Program-made: the position numbers and the translations under genes
Notes under the pieces: model-generated
Seen by the model: the letters and a program-made list of their open reading frames with translations, nothing else
Told to the model about the DNA's origin: nothing
Database searches by the model: none
Assembly (NCBI RefSeq): GCF_014205765.1
Contig: NZ_JACIIZ010000003.1
Span: forward strand, 310,001-374,000
DNA length: 64,000 nt
Direction: 5' to 3'
From: Nitrospirillum iridis
GTDB lineage: Bacteria; Pseudomonadota; Alphaproteobacteria; Azospirillales; Azospirillaceae
Shown here: in pieces, positions 50,693-58,526 of the stretch
Numbering within the stretch: the first letter of the stretch is position 1
Layout of the letters: the number at the start of each line of letters is the position of its first letter

Positions 50693-52642
50693 TTAACCCT
50701 TCACCAGCAGGGGCCAGGCGCTGGCCAGGTCCTGGACCACATGGCCCAACGACTTGTACAGCGTCACCTGTTCTGCCGACTGGCGGCCCTGGGCCCGGCC
50801 TGCCAGCACCTCACCGATTTCCGCCACGACATGGGAATCCTCCACCAGGCCGGCAGCCTTGGCCCGCAGGAACTCCGCCCCCTGGCGCAGCACATGCTCG
50901 CGGCAGTCGGCGATGAAGCGCGACCGGATGACCAGGTCGTGGTCCACCTCCGCCGGGCCGGCGATGCTGGAACCCACGACGTTCACATGGGTGCCCGGCG
51001 CCACCCAGGCCCCGTTCAGGATGGGCTCTCGCGCCGCCGTGACGGTGCAGACGATGTCGGCGTCGACCACGGCTTCCTGCACGCTGGTGGCGACACGCAC
51101 CGTCAGGCCCAATTCATCCGCCAATCGTTTGGCGAAGGCGGCGGCGCGCTCGGCCGAGCGCCCCCAGACGGTGACGCGCGTGAGCTTGCGGACCTTGGCG
51201 ATCGCCCGCGCATGGGTCAGTGCCTGCTCGCCATAGCCCAGCAGCGCCAGGGTCTTGGCGTCGGGGCGGGCCAGGGCGTCGGTGGCGACGGCGCTGGCCG
51301 CCGCCGTGCGGATAGCGGTGACCTCCCCGCCATCCACCACGCCCAGGGGCCTGCCGCTATCGCGATCGAACAGGACGATGACGCCCTGGTGCGAGGGCAG
51401 CCCCTTGTCGAAATTGTCCGGGAACACGGCGACCAGCTTGGCGCCGAACGGTCCGGCATTCAGGCCGCCGGGCATGACACCGAACATATGGCCGCCGTCC
51501 AGCGGCAGCACGCCCCGGGGCAATTGCCGCGTCTCGCCATCGGACAGGGCCGTCATGGCCTGACGTACGATGGGGATGCAACTGTCGTAATCCAGGCGCG
51601 CCGCCACCGCGTGCCCATCGACGACGGGCAGGGTTGGGGCGGTGGGGCGGGGGGCGTTCTCATACAGCCACGCGGCGGCGGCCAGGTCCTGCACGGCGTG
51701 GCCCAGCGACTTGTAAACGGTGATCTGCGACGCCGACTGCCGGCCCGGCGCGTCCCCGGCCAGCACCGCGCCGATCTCCGCCGCGATATGGTCGTCACTG
51801 ATGGCGCCGGCGGCCTTGGCGCGCAGAAACTCCCCGCCATGGGCCAGCACATGCTCGCGATGGTCGACGATGAAACGGCTGCCTGCCACTAGGTCGGTGT
51901 CGATCTCCGCCTGGCCCGGCCCGCTGGAGCCCACCACGTTCACGTGGGTCCCCGGGGCGATCCAGGCGCCGCGCAGGATGGGATCGGCGGCGGCGGTGAC
52001 GGTGCAGACGATGGCGGCACCAGCCACTGTTTCCATCACGCTGCCATAGGCCCGCGTATCGATGCCGGTGGCCGCCTGGATGTCCTGGGCGAAGGCTTGC
52101 GCCTTGGCCGCGTCGCGGCCCCAGAGGCGGATGTGCCGCAATCGCCGGACCTTGAGGATGGCGGCGACATGCGCCAGGGCCTGGCGGCCGATGCCAACCA
52201 GGGCCAAGGTGTCGGCCTCGGGGTGGGCCAGTACCTCGGTGGCGACGGCGCTGGCGGCCGCTGTGCGGATGGCCGTCACTTCGGCCGCGTCAGCCAAGCA
52301 GACGGGGCGGCCGCTGGCGCCATCGAACAGCACCACCAGGCCTTCGTGCGCCTTGCGTCCGTGGCCATCGTTATAGACGCTGACCAGCTTGGCGCCGAAA
52401 TAGCCGGGGGCGGCGCCACCGACAAAGGTCGCCGGCATGATGGCGAAGGTGCGGCCGGTGCCCAGGCTGATGAAACTGCGCAACTGCTGGCGCACCCGGC
52501 CGGTGCTGAGCGCGATCATGGCCTGGCGCACGGCCGGGATCGCGGCCTCATACCCCAGGCTGGCGCCCACGGCGGCGGCATCGAAGATGGCAAGGTCGGA
52601 CAGCGCGGTGCCCATGTTCTTTTCCCCGAGATCCTGTTCCAT
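50693..52642 (-). CDS. Tandem fused ornithine cyclodeaminase / mu-crystallin-like protein
   Basis: 649 residues from the ATG at 52642 (52615 is an alternative). Two complete OCD domains lie in one frame: residues about 10-320 and 330-649. Each has an FGAKLV substrate segment (copy 1 YFGAKLVSVYN; copy 2 PFGAKLVAVFP), the EVTAIRTAAASAVAT stretch, a dinucleotide loop (copy 1 GIGRQALAH; copy 2 GYGEQALTH) and GTHVNVVGSS. Both look catalytically competent. OCD-family enzymes make proline from ornithine or reduce cyclic imines such as pyrroline- and piperideine-carboxylate. A covalent double enzyme is unusual, since the family normally dimerises from separate chains. Confidence 0.85.
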   Translation of the reverse strand: MEQDLGEKNMGTALSDLAIFDAAAVGASLGYEAAIPAVRQAMIALSTGRVRQQLRSFISLGTGRTFAIMPATFVGGAAPGYFGAKLVSVYNDGHGRKAHEGLVVLFDGASGRPVCLADAAEVTAIRTAAASAVATEVLAHPEADTLALVGIGRQALAHVAAILKVRRLRHIRLWGRDAAKAQAFAQDIQAATGIDTRAYGSVMETVAGAAIVCTVTAAADPILRGAWIAPGTHVNVVGSSGPGQAEIDTDLVAGSRFIVDHREHVLAHGGEFLRAKAAGAISDDHIAAEIGAVLAGDAPGRQSASQITVYKSLGHAVQDLAAAAWLYENAPRPTAPTLPVVDGHAVAARLDYDSCIPIVRQAMTALSDGETRQLPRGVLPLDGGHMFGVMPGGLNAGPFGAKLVAVFPDNFDKGLPSHQGVIVLFDRDSGRPLGVVDGGEVTAIRTAAASAVATDALARPDAKTLALLGYGEQALTHARAIAKVRKLTRVTVWGRSAERAAAFAKRLADELGLTVRVATSVQEAVVDADIVCTVTAAREPILNGAWVAPGTHVNVVGSSIAGPAEVDHDLVIRSRFIADCREHVLRQGAEFLRAKAAGLVEDSHVVAEIGEVLAGRAQGRQSAEQVTLYKSLGHVVQDLASAWPLLVKG

Positions 52643-52988
52643 GATCACCTTAGGGCGGGCGGCAGGGTTTTTCTTTCCGGAGTGTCGATCCTAGCCGCCA
52701 AAGGGGCGGTGGATTTTCCGGAAAAAGATCATCCTGCTGCATCTTTTATGCGCGCGGCATGACAATGGCGGTGGGAAACTTCGCCGGGCGCGCTGATCGG
52801 GATCGCCGCGTCCGTCCCCAACCTCCGGAATATCCATGCGTGACGTCTGCAAGGCGCGACTAAAATTTTCCGCGGTCGGTCCAAACGGGCCCAACTTAGC
52901 GAAAAATGCCCCCGGCGTTTTCGCTAAGGTTTCATCAGGTCGCCGGCCGACCGACATGACGGGCGCCTTTTCCAAAGAGTGACACGGG
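52643..52988. promoter_or_regulatory. Divergent promoter region, fused OCD / class V PLP enzyme
   Basis: 346 bases. Near the OCD side are TTTCCGGA copies (52673-52680 and 52715-52722, the latter inside the palindrome TTTTCCGGAAAA at 52714-52725) and TTATGC at 52746-52751 followed by GGCATGA. Further right are TAAAATTTTCC at 52861-52871 and a large inverted repeat at 52895-52928. No gene is seen in the gap. Confidence 0.45.
52895..52928. promoter_or_regulatory. Inverted repeat before the class V PLP gene
   Basis: Arms CTTAGCGAAAA (52895-52905) and TTTTCGCTAAG (52918-52928) are exactly complementary around a 12-base spacer, 60 bases upstream of the ATG. It is either an operator for the Lrp proteins or an mRNA leader hairpin. 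Confidence 0.5.
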
Positions 52989-54248
52989 ATGAGAATGACG
53001 CGCAGGGATGTGATGCTGGCCGCCGGCACCGTCACTATGGCTGAAATCATCCCGGCGGCGGTTGGCGCGCAGTCAGCGGCTGCCCCGGCGCAGAAACCCG
53101 GCCTGCCGACGCGTTTCCCCGACAAGTCCTCCTTCCTGCCCAGCGACCTGGTGTATCTGGATTCGGGGTCGCAGCACCCTGTGAGCCTGGGCGCCAAGGC
53201 CGCCGTCGACACCTATCTGTCCAAGCGCATGCTGGACCCGGCGGCATCCCACTACGATCTGCCGGACGATGGTGTGCGTGAGAAGTTCGCCCGCCTGGTC
53301 AATGCCGACGCCGACGACATCGCCTATGTCCAGAGCACCACGGCGGGGGAGCAGATGGTGCTGCGCGGCTTGGGCCTGCCCCAGTCCGCCGGCCATGTCG
53401 TCACCGACACGCTGCACTTCTTCGGCTCCCTGCCGCTGTATGAGGAGATGCAGCGCCACGGGGTGGAGGTCAGCTGGGTGCGGCCCAAGGATGGGCGCAT
53501 CCTGCTGGCGGACATGAAGCAGGCCATTCGCAAGGATACCAAGCTGGTGGCCCTGTCCCTGGTCTCCACCATCAATGGTTTTGAGCATGACCTGAAGGCG
53601 GTCTGCGACCTGGCGCACGCCAACGGCGCGCTGGTCTATGCCGACATCATCCACGCCGCCGGCTGCGTGCCGGTGGACCTGAAGGGCTGCGGCGTCGATT
53701 TCGCCGCCTGCGCCAGCTACAAATGGCTGATGGGCGATTTCGGCCTGGGCTTCATCTACGCCAGCAAGGCCGCCCGTGCCCATCTGGCCCGCACCGAATA
53801 CGGCTATTACGGCATCAGCGCCTTCAAGCCCCATATCTATCCTTTCGACCCGCCGGGCGAGATGATCGCCGACTATGCCTACGCCGACACGGCGGAGGGC
53901 ACGTTCGCCCATGGGACCCACGCCCACACGGTCATCGCGCAACTGGATCATTCCCTGGACTACATCCTGGGCGTGGGCGTACCCGCCATCCAGGCGCACG
54001 CCCAGACGCTGGTCGGCCGGCTGAAGCGGGAACTGCCCCAACTGGGCTATACGCTGATGACCCCGCCGGAGGCCACGACGCCCCTGGTGACATGCGCGTA
54101 CGAGAACGCGCGGGACAAGCTGGGCCCCAAGCTGGCTGCGGCCAAGATCAAGATGACGGTCAGCGGCAACCGCTTCCGCGTCACCCCTTCGGTGTTCAAC
54201 GACCACACCGATATCGACCGGCTGCTCGCCGCGCTCGGTCATGCCTAA
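52989..54248 (+). CDS. Tat-exported class V PLP-dependent enzyme
   Basis: 419 residues. The N-terminus MRMTRRDVMLAAGTVTM is a twin-arginine signal followed by a hydrophobic stretch to about residue 30 (AAVGAQS), so the folded holoenzyme would be sent to the periplasm. Class V fold: DLVYLDSGSQHPVSLGAKAA, VQSTTAGEQMVLRGLGL, ADIIHAAGCVPVDLKGCGVD and the PLP lysine at about residue 245 in ASYKWLMGDFGLGF. Relatives include isopenicillin-N epimerase-like enzymes and PvdN, which acts on pyoverdine in the periplasm. The reaction here is unknown. An exported RidA follows 129 bases downstream. Confidence 0.82.
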   Translation: MRMTRRDVMLAAGTVTMAEIIPAAVGAQSAAAPAQKPGLPTRFPDKSSFLPSDLVYLDSGSQHPVSLGAKAAVDTYLSKRMLDPAASHYDLPDDGVREKFARLVNADADDIAYVQSTTAGEQMVLRGLGLPQSAGHVVTDTLHFFGSLPLYEEMQRHGVEVSWVRPKDGRILLADMKQAIRKDTKLVALSLVSTINGFEHDLKAVCDLAHANGALVYADIIHAAGCVPVDLKGCGVDFAACASYKWLMGDFGLGFIYASKAARAHLARTEYGYYGISAFKPHIYPFDPPGEMIADYAYADTAEGTFAHGTHAHTVIAQLDHSLDYILGVGVPAIQAHAQTLVGRLKRELPQLGYTLMTPPEATTPLVTCAYENARDKLGPKLAAAKIKMTVSGNRFRVTPSVFNDHTDIDRLLAALGHA

Positions 54249-54377
54249 GGTCGTCAGTTGGTTCAGGTGGCCTGGTTTAAAAAAGAGAGTTTTGGCAGTT
54301 GGGTCCATTCATAAAAATGCCGGGCAGGGTGGGGCGGTGACATGCCGTTCCACCCGCCGGAACAGGGGACCATTCCC

Positions 54378-54860
54378 ATGCGCATCGCGTCCTTGAGCCT
54401 GGTGATCTGTCTGCTGACCGGGCCGGCGTTGGCCCTGACGGCCGCCCCGCCGGGCGGGCCCGCGGAAGGTGGCGACACCGCGCCGCCGACAGTCCAATTC
54501 TATCGTCCCGAAACCACCAAGGTGCCTTATTCCCAGGTGGTGCGCGTGGGCGACATCCTCTACGTTTCCGGCCAACTGGGCGTGAACCAGGATGGCAAGG
54601 TGGTGGGCGACATCGCCGCCCAGGCCAAGGCGGCGCTGGACAATGTCGACGCCGCCCTGACCCGGGTGGGCAGCGGTATCGGCGCCGTCTTCAAATGTAC
54701 CGTCATGCTGACCGACATGGCGCAGTGGGCCGCCTTCAATCAGGTCTATGTCAGCTATTTCAAGCCCGACCGCCTGCCGGCCCGCAGCGCCATGGGCGTC
54801 AGCGCCCTGCCGCTGGGCTCGGGTATTGAGATCGAGTGCTGGGCCTACGCGCCCAAGTAA
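54378..54860 (+). CDS. Exported RidA/YjgF-family protein
   Basis: 160 residues from the ATG at 54378 (frame open from 54342), signal peptide about 1-20 (LSLVICLLTGPALALTA). The RidA core follows: YSQVVRVGDILYVSGQLGVN, KCTVMLTDMAQWAAFNQVY and LPARSAMGVSALPLGSGIEI, with the Arg that binds imine carboxylates present in ARSAM. RidA deaminates enamine/imine intermediates made by PLP enzymes. The export signal is unusual for this family and matches the exported PLP enzyme before it. Confidence 0.82.
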   Translation: MRIASLSLVICLLTGPALALTAAPPGGPAEGGDTAPPTVQFYRPETTKVPYSQVVRVGDILYVSGQLGVNQDGKVVGDIAAQAKAALDNVDAALTRVGSGIGAVFKCTVMLTDMAQWAAFNQVYVSYFKPDRLPARSAMGVSALPLGSGIEIECWAYAPK

Positions 54861-54873
54861 GCTCAGCGGTGGT

Positions 54874-56391
54874 ATGAAAAACGCAGCGGACAGCGGGGTT
54901 GGCATGGTGGGGGCATGGGTGCGTGGCCTGGTTCTGGGCCTGATGGCGACAGCGGCGCCGATGGCGGCGCTGGCCCAGGGCATGCCGGTGCCGGAGATCG
55001 CGGGGCACCTCCTGGGGCCGGTGGCCACCCCGCACAGCATCACCCTGAACGGCAGGGCCGTCCGCTACACCGCCACCTTCGCGGAGACGGTGCTGAAGGA
55101 CGACGGCGGCAAGCCGCTGGCGACGCTGTCATCCACCGCCTATGTGGCCAGCCCGGTGCTGAAGGCCCGGCCGGTGCTGTTCGTCTTCAACGGCGGGCCC
55201 GGCGCCTCCTCCTCCCCCTTGCATTTCGGCGCCTTCGGCCCGCGCAGCATCGTGAAGGGGGCGGACGGAAACCGTAGCTTGGCCGACAATCCGCACAGCC
55301 TGCTGGCCGACGCCGATCTGGTGTTCATCGACCCGGTGGGCACGGGCTTCAGCCGCGTGCTGCCGGGCGGCGACGGCCATCCCTATTGGACCCCCGAAGG
55401 CGACGCCCAGGCGGTGCTGGGCCTGATCCGCGATTGGCTGCGCGACAATGGCCGGACGGCGTCGCCCGTCTATCTGGCCGGTGAAAGCTATGGCGGCTTT
55501 CGCCTGGCCACCATGATGAAGTTCGCCAGCGACACCCCCATCGCCGGGTTGGTCCTCATCTCCCCCGCGTTGGACTTCTCCGCTACCGCGGACGATCCGG
55601 GCAACGACCTGCCCCATATCTTCGAACTGCCGGCCATGGCGGTGACGGCGTGGAAGCACGGCCGCGCCAAGATCGACGCCCAGACGCCGGAACAGGTGTT
55701 CCAGGTGGCGGCCGACTACGCCCAGGGCCCCTATGCGCTGGCCTTGCTGAAGGGCGGCCGTCTGCCGGTGGCGGAGCGGGAGGCCGTGGCCGCCCGTCTG
55801 GCCGACCTGATCGGCCTGCCGGCCAAGACCATCGCGGATGCCAATTTGCGGGTCGACACCCAAGTCTTCCTGGACACACTGCTGGTTGACCAGGGCCTGG
55901 TGGTCGGGCGCCTGGATGGCCGCGTCACCGGCCCGGCGCCCAAGGACGCCCCGGCCGATCGTCCCGCCGCCGCCAAGGACCCGGCGCTGGGGCTGGGCCG
56001 CAGCAATGTCATCACCTCCACCGTGGCCACCGACTATTTCAGGCATGAGCTGAACCTGCCGGTGGACCGCGATTATGTGTCCCTGACGCTGGACGTCAAT
56101 TTCAGCTGGAACTACATGCCCACCCGGCGGGACCAGACCTTCTATGTCAACGCCGCGCCCAACATCGCCACGGTGATGAAGGCCCAGCCCAAGACCCGCC
56201 TGCTGCTGGTCGGCGGCTATTATGACATGGCGGTACCGCTGCTTTCAGCCCGCTATGCCATTGACCGAGCCGGCATTCCCCTTGACCGCGTGACCGTTGC
56301 CGCCTTCGATGCGGGCCACAGCCCCTTTGAGGGGGAGGCTGGGTTGGCACGGATGCAGGAGATGATGCATGGCTTCTTGGTGGGGCGTTAA
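54874..56391 (+). CDS. Exported S10 carboxypeptidase-like protein, copy 3
   Basis: 505 residues from the ATG at 54874 (ATG 54904 also gives a good signal: VRGLVLGLMATAAPMAALAQ). Motifs: LFVFNGGPGASSSPLHFGAF, DLVFIDPVGTGFSRVLPGG, Ser205 in LAGESYGGFRLA, LLLVGGYYDMAVP and FDAGHSPFEGEA. It starts 13 bases after the RidA stop. It overlaps the S9 gene by 23 bases, so RidA, S10 and S9 form one operon. Confidence 0.86.
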   Translation: MKNAADSGVGMVGAWVRGLVLGLMATAAPMAALAQGMPVPEIAGHLLGPVATPHSITLNGRAVRYTATFAETVLKDDGGKPLATLSSTAYVASPVLKARPVLFVFNGGPGASSSPLHFGAFGPRSIVKGADGNRSLADNPHSLLADADLVFIDPVGTGFSRVLPGGDGHPYWTPEGDAQAVLGLIRDWLRDNGRTASPVYLAGESYGGFRLATMMKFASDTPIAGLVLISPALDFSATADDPGNDLPHIFELPAMAVTAWKHGRAKIDAQTPEQVFQVAADYAQGPYALALLKGGRLPVAEREAVAARLADLIGLPAKTIADANLRVDTQVFLDTLLVDQGLVVGRLDGRVTGPAPKDAPADRPAAAKDPALGLGRSNVITSTVATDYFRHELNLPVDRDYVSLTLDVNFSWNYMPTRRDQTFYVNAAPNIATVMKAQPKTRLLLVGGYYDMAVPLLSARYAIDRAGIPLDRVTVAAFDAGHSPFEGEAGLARMQEMMHGFLVGR

Positions 56392-58309
56392 ACAGGCCGC
56401 GACGGCCATCAGCCTGGTGTTGCTGACGGCGACGGGAGCGCGGGCGGCCAGCCTGCACCAGTACACCGGCCTTACCCTGTCGGGCGACGCCAGGCGCCTG
56501 GCGGCGGTGGAGGCCGACAAGGCCGAGGGGGCGGGCAGCGCCGGCCATGGCGCCGTGGTGGTGCGTGACACCAACGGAACGGTCACGGCGAGGCTGGATC
56601 CCTGCGGCAGCTGTCGCTATGCCGGCCCCGCCTGGTCGCCGGATGACCGCGCCCTGGCCTTTGTCGCCACCGCCGGCGGGCAGGCCAGCCTCTATGTGGC
56701 GGAAGGGGCGGCGGTGCGCGTCGTGGCCGTCATCCAGGGCCTGGCCAGCACGCCGCGCTGGTCGCCGGACGGTCGCGAGGTCGCCCTGCTGGTGACCGAG
56801 AACGCCCAGAAGGAGGCTGGCGCCACCCATGCCGGCGCCCGCCAGGTGGGGGAGCAGGGGGAGGGCGACGACGTCCAGCGCATCGCCATCGTCACCATCG
56901 CCACCGGTGGGGTGCGGCTGGTCAGCCCCGACAAGACCTACGTCTACGAATATGACTGGCTGCCGGACGGCACCGGTTTCGTCGGCACCGCCGCCGAGGG
57001 CAACGGTGACAACAACTGGTGGATCGCCAGCCTGCGCGCCTTTGGCCGTGACGGCTCGGCCCGAATCATCGCCGCCCCGCAGACCCAGATCGCCTTTCCG
57101 CGCGTTTCGCCGGACGGACGGTCGGTCGCCTATATCGGTGGCCTGATGAGCGACTTCGGCTCCTTCGGCGGCGATGTCTTCACCGTGCCGCTGAAGGGCG
57201 GGGAACCCACGGACGTCACCGCCAATTTCACCGGCAGCGTCACCTCCATCGCCTGGCGGGGCAGCCGGCTGATGGCCGGCGTCACCGTGGGCGGGGGCAC
57301 CGGCAGCGCCGTCATCGACCCGGTCAGGGGCGGCGTCAGTGAGGTCAGGACGGCGGCCGTCACCCGCGCCGCCGGTGACGGCCGGATGGCGCTGGACCGG
57401 TCCGGCACCCACGCCGCCTGGGTGGCGGAGGGCTTCGATTTCGGCGCCCGCGTCGAATATGGCCGGCTGGGCAGCTTGGCCGCCATCACCCACGACAACG
57501 ACGCCCTGACCCCGCTGGTCACCGCCACCAGCCTCAGCTGGAAGAACGAGGGGATGACCGTCCAGGGCTGGCTGATCAGCCCCACGGCGGCGCTGGCGCC
57601 GGGGGCCAAGCGACCCATGGTGGTCCACGTCCACGGCGGGCCATCGGCGGCCTTCACCCCGCATTTCGTCTGGGGTGACATCATGGCCGCCTTCGCCAAG
57701 GCGGGCTATGCCGTGTTCCAGCCCAACCCGCGTGGCAGCTTCGGCCAGGGGCTGGCCTTCACCCGCGCCAACATCCGCGACTTCGGCGGTGGCGATTTGC
57801 GCGACATCCTCACCGGCATCGATGCGGTGGAGTCCCAGGCCGCCGTCGATGACGCCCGGCTGATGATCTACGGTCGCAGCTATGGCGGCTTCATGAGCAT
57901 GTGGGCCATCACCCAGACCCAGCGGTTCAAGGCGGCCGCGATCGGCGCCGGGCTGTCGGACTGGTATTCCTACTACGGCCAGAACGGCATCGACCGCTGG
58001 ATGATCCCCTTCTTCGGCAAGTCCGCCTACGAGGACCCGGAGATCTATGATCGGCTCTCCCCCATCCGCTACATCCGCAATGTGAAGACGCCGACCCTGC
58101 TGCATGTCGGGGAGCGGGATATCGAGACGCCGGTGATGCAGACGCGCGAATTCTGGCATGGCCTGCGGGCCATGGGCGTGGACACCAGCTTCGTCATCTA
58201 CGCCGATGAGGGGCACGCCCTGCAAAATGCTGAGAACATTGAAGATTTGAACCGGCGCATCATCGACTGGTTCGATCGCCACATCGGCGGTGGCCAGCCG
58301 GTGAACTGA
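56369..58309 (+). CDS. Exported S9 prolyl-oligopeptidase-like enzyme
   Basis: 646 residues, signal peptide about 1-27. Residues 30-400 form a beta-propeller with WSPDDRALAFVA and WSPDGREVALLV blades (TolB-like); the C-terminal alpha/beta hydrolase carries Ser504 (YGRSYGGFMS), Asp584 (VGERDIETP) and His616 (ADEGHAL). These act as dipeptidyl- or acylaminoacyl-peptidases and some relatives open lasso-peptide isopeptide bonds. Translationally coupled to S10 copy 3. Confidence 0.86.
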   Translation: MASWWGVKQAATAISLVLLTATGARAASLHQYTGLTLSGDARRLAAVEADKAEGAGSAGHGAVVVRDTNGTVTARLDPCGSCRYAGPAWSPDDRALAFVATAGGQASLYVAEGAAVRVVAVIQGLASTPRWSPDGREVALLVTENAQKEAGATHAGARQVGEQGEGDDVQRIAIVTIATGGVRLVSPDKTYVYEYDWLPDGTGFVGTAAEGNGDNNWWIASLRAFGRDGSARIIAAPQTQIAFPRVSPDGRSVAYIGGLMSDFGSFGGDVFTVPLKGGEPTDVTANFTGSVTSIAWRGSRLMAGVTVGGGTGSAVIDPVRGGVSEVRTAAVTRAAGDGRMALDRSGTHAAWVAEGFDFGARVEYGRLGSLAAITHDNDALTPLVTATSLSWKNEGMTVQGWLISPTAALAPGAKRPMVVHVHGGPSAAFTPHFVWGDIMAAFAKAGYAVFQPNPRGSFGQGLAFTRANIRDFGGGDLRDILTGIDAVESQAAVDDARLMIYGRSYGGFMSMWAITQTQRFKAAAIGAGLSDWYSYYGQNGIDRWMIPFFGKSAYEDPEIYDRLSPIRYIRNVKTPTLLHVGERDIETPVMQTREFWHGLRAMGVDTSFVIYADEGHALQNAENIEDLNRRIIDWFDRHIGGGQPVN

Positions 58310-58330
58310 GGCGGGGTGGCGCCGGCACCC

Positions 58331-58401
58331 TTATGCCGGGATCAGCATCAGGGGGGCATAGTTTATGCGGCGCCGGAGTGTTTTTTCCCGCATCGGCATA
58401 A
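58331..58401. promoter_or_regulatory. Cluster of TTATGC/GCATAA motifs upstream of the amidohydrolase
   Basis: TTATGC at 58331-58336 and 58363-58368 and GCATAA at 58396-58401; three copies within 71 bases in a 217-base gap. This is the densest set of the motif. A promoter probably lies around 58396 (GCATAATC). Confidence 0.4.
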
Positions 58402-58526
58402 TCTATTCCCCCGGCCCGCGATAGGCTTTCCCCAATACAGGGATCCCCTGGCCCGGCGGCCCGAGACAGGCGCCGGCCAGGCCGGGCCGTTCATCGGCCC
58501 GTTGGGAAAAAGCAGGAGCATCGGGC

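Noticed and set aside
56147-58282. A 711-codon open frame antisense to the S9 gene
   Set aside because: Same reason: the plus strand has the full S9 catalytic triad, and the antisense protein has no recognisable fold.
44956-58309. Lasso-peptide biosynthesis or isopeptidase cluster
   Set aside because: An S9 enzyme with TonB receptors suggested it, but I found no precursor peptide and no B or C maturation gene.
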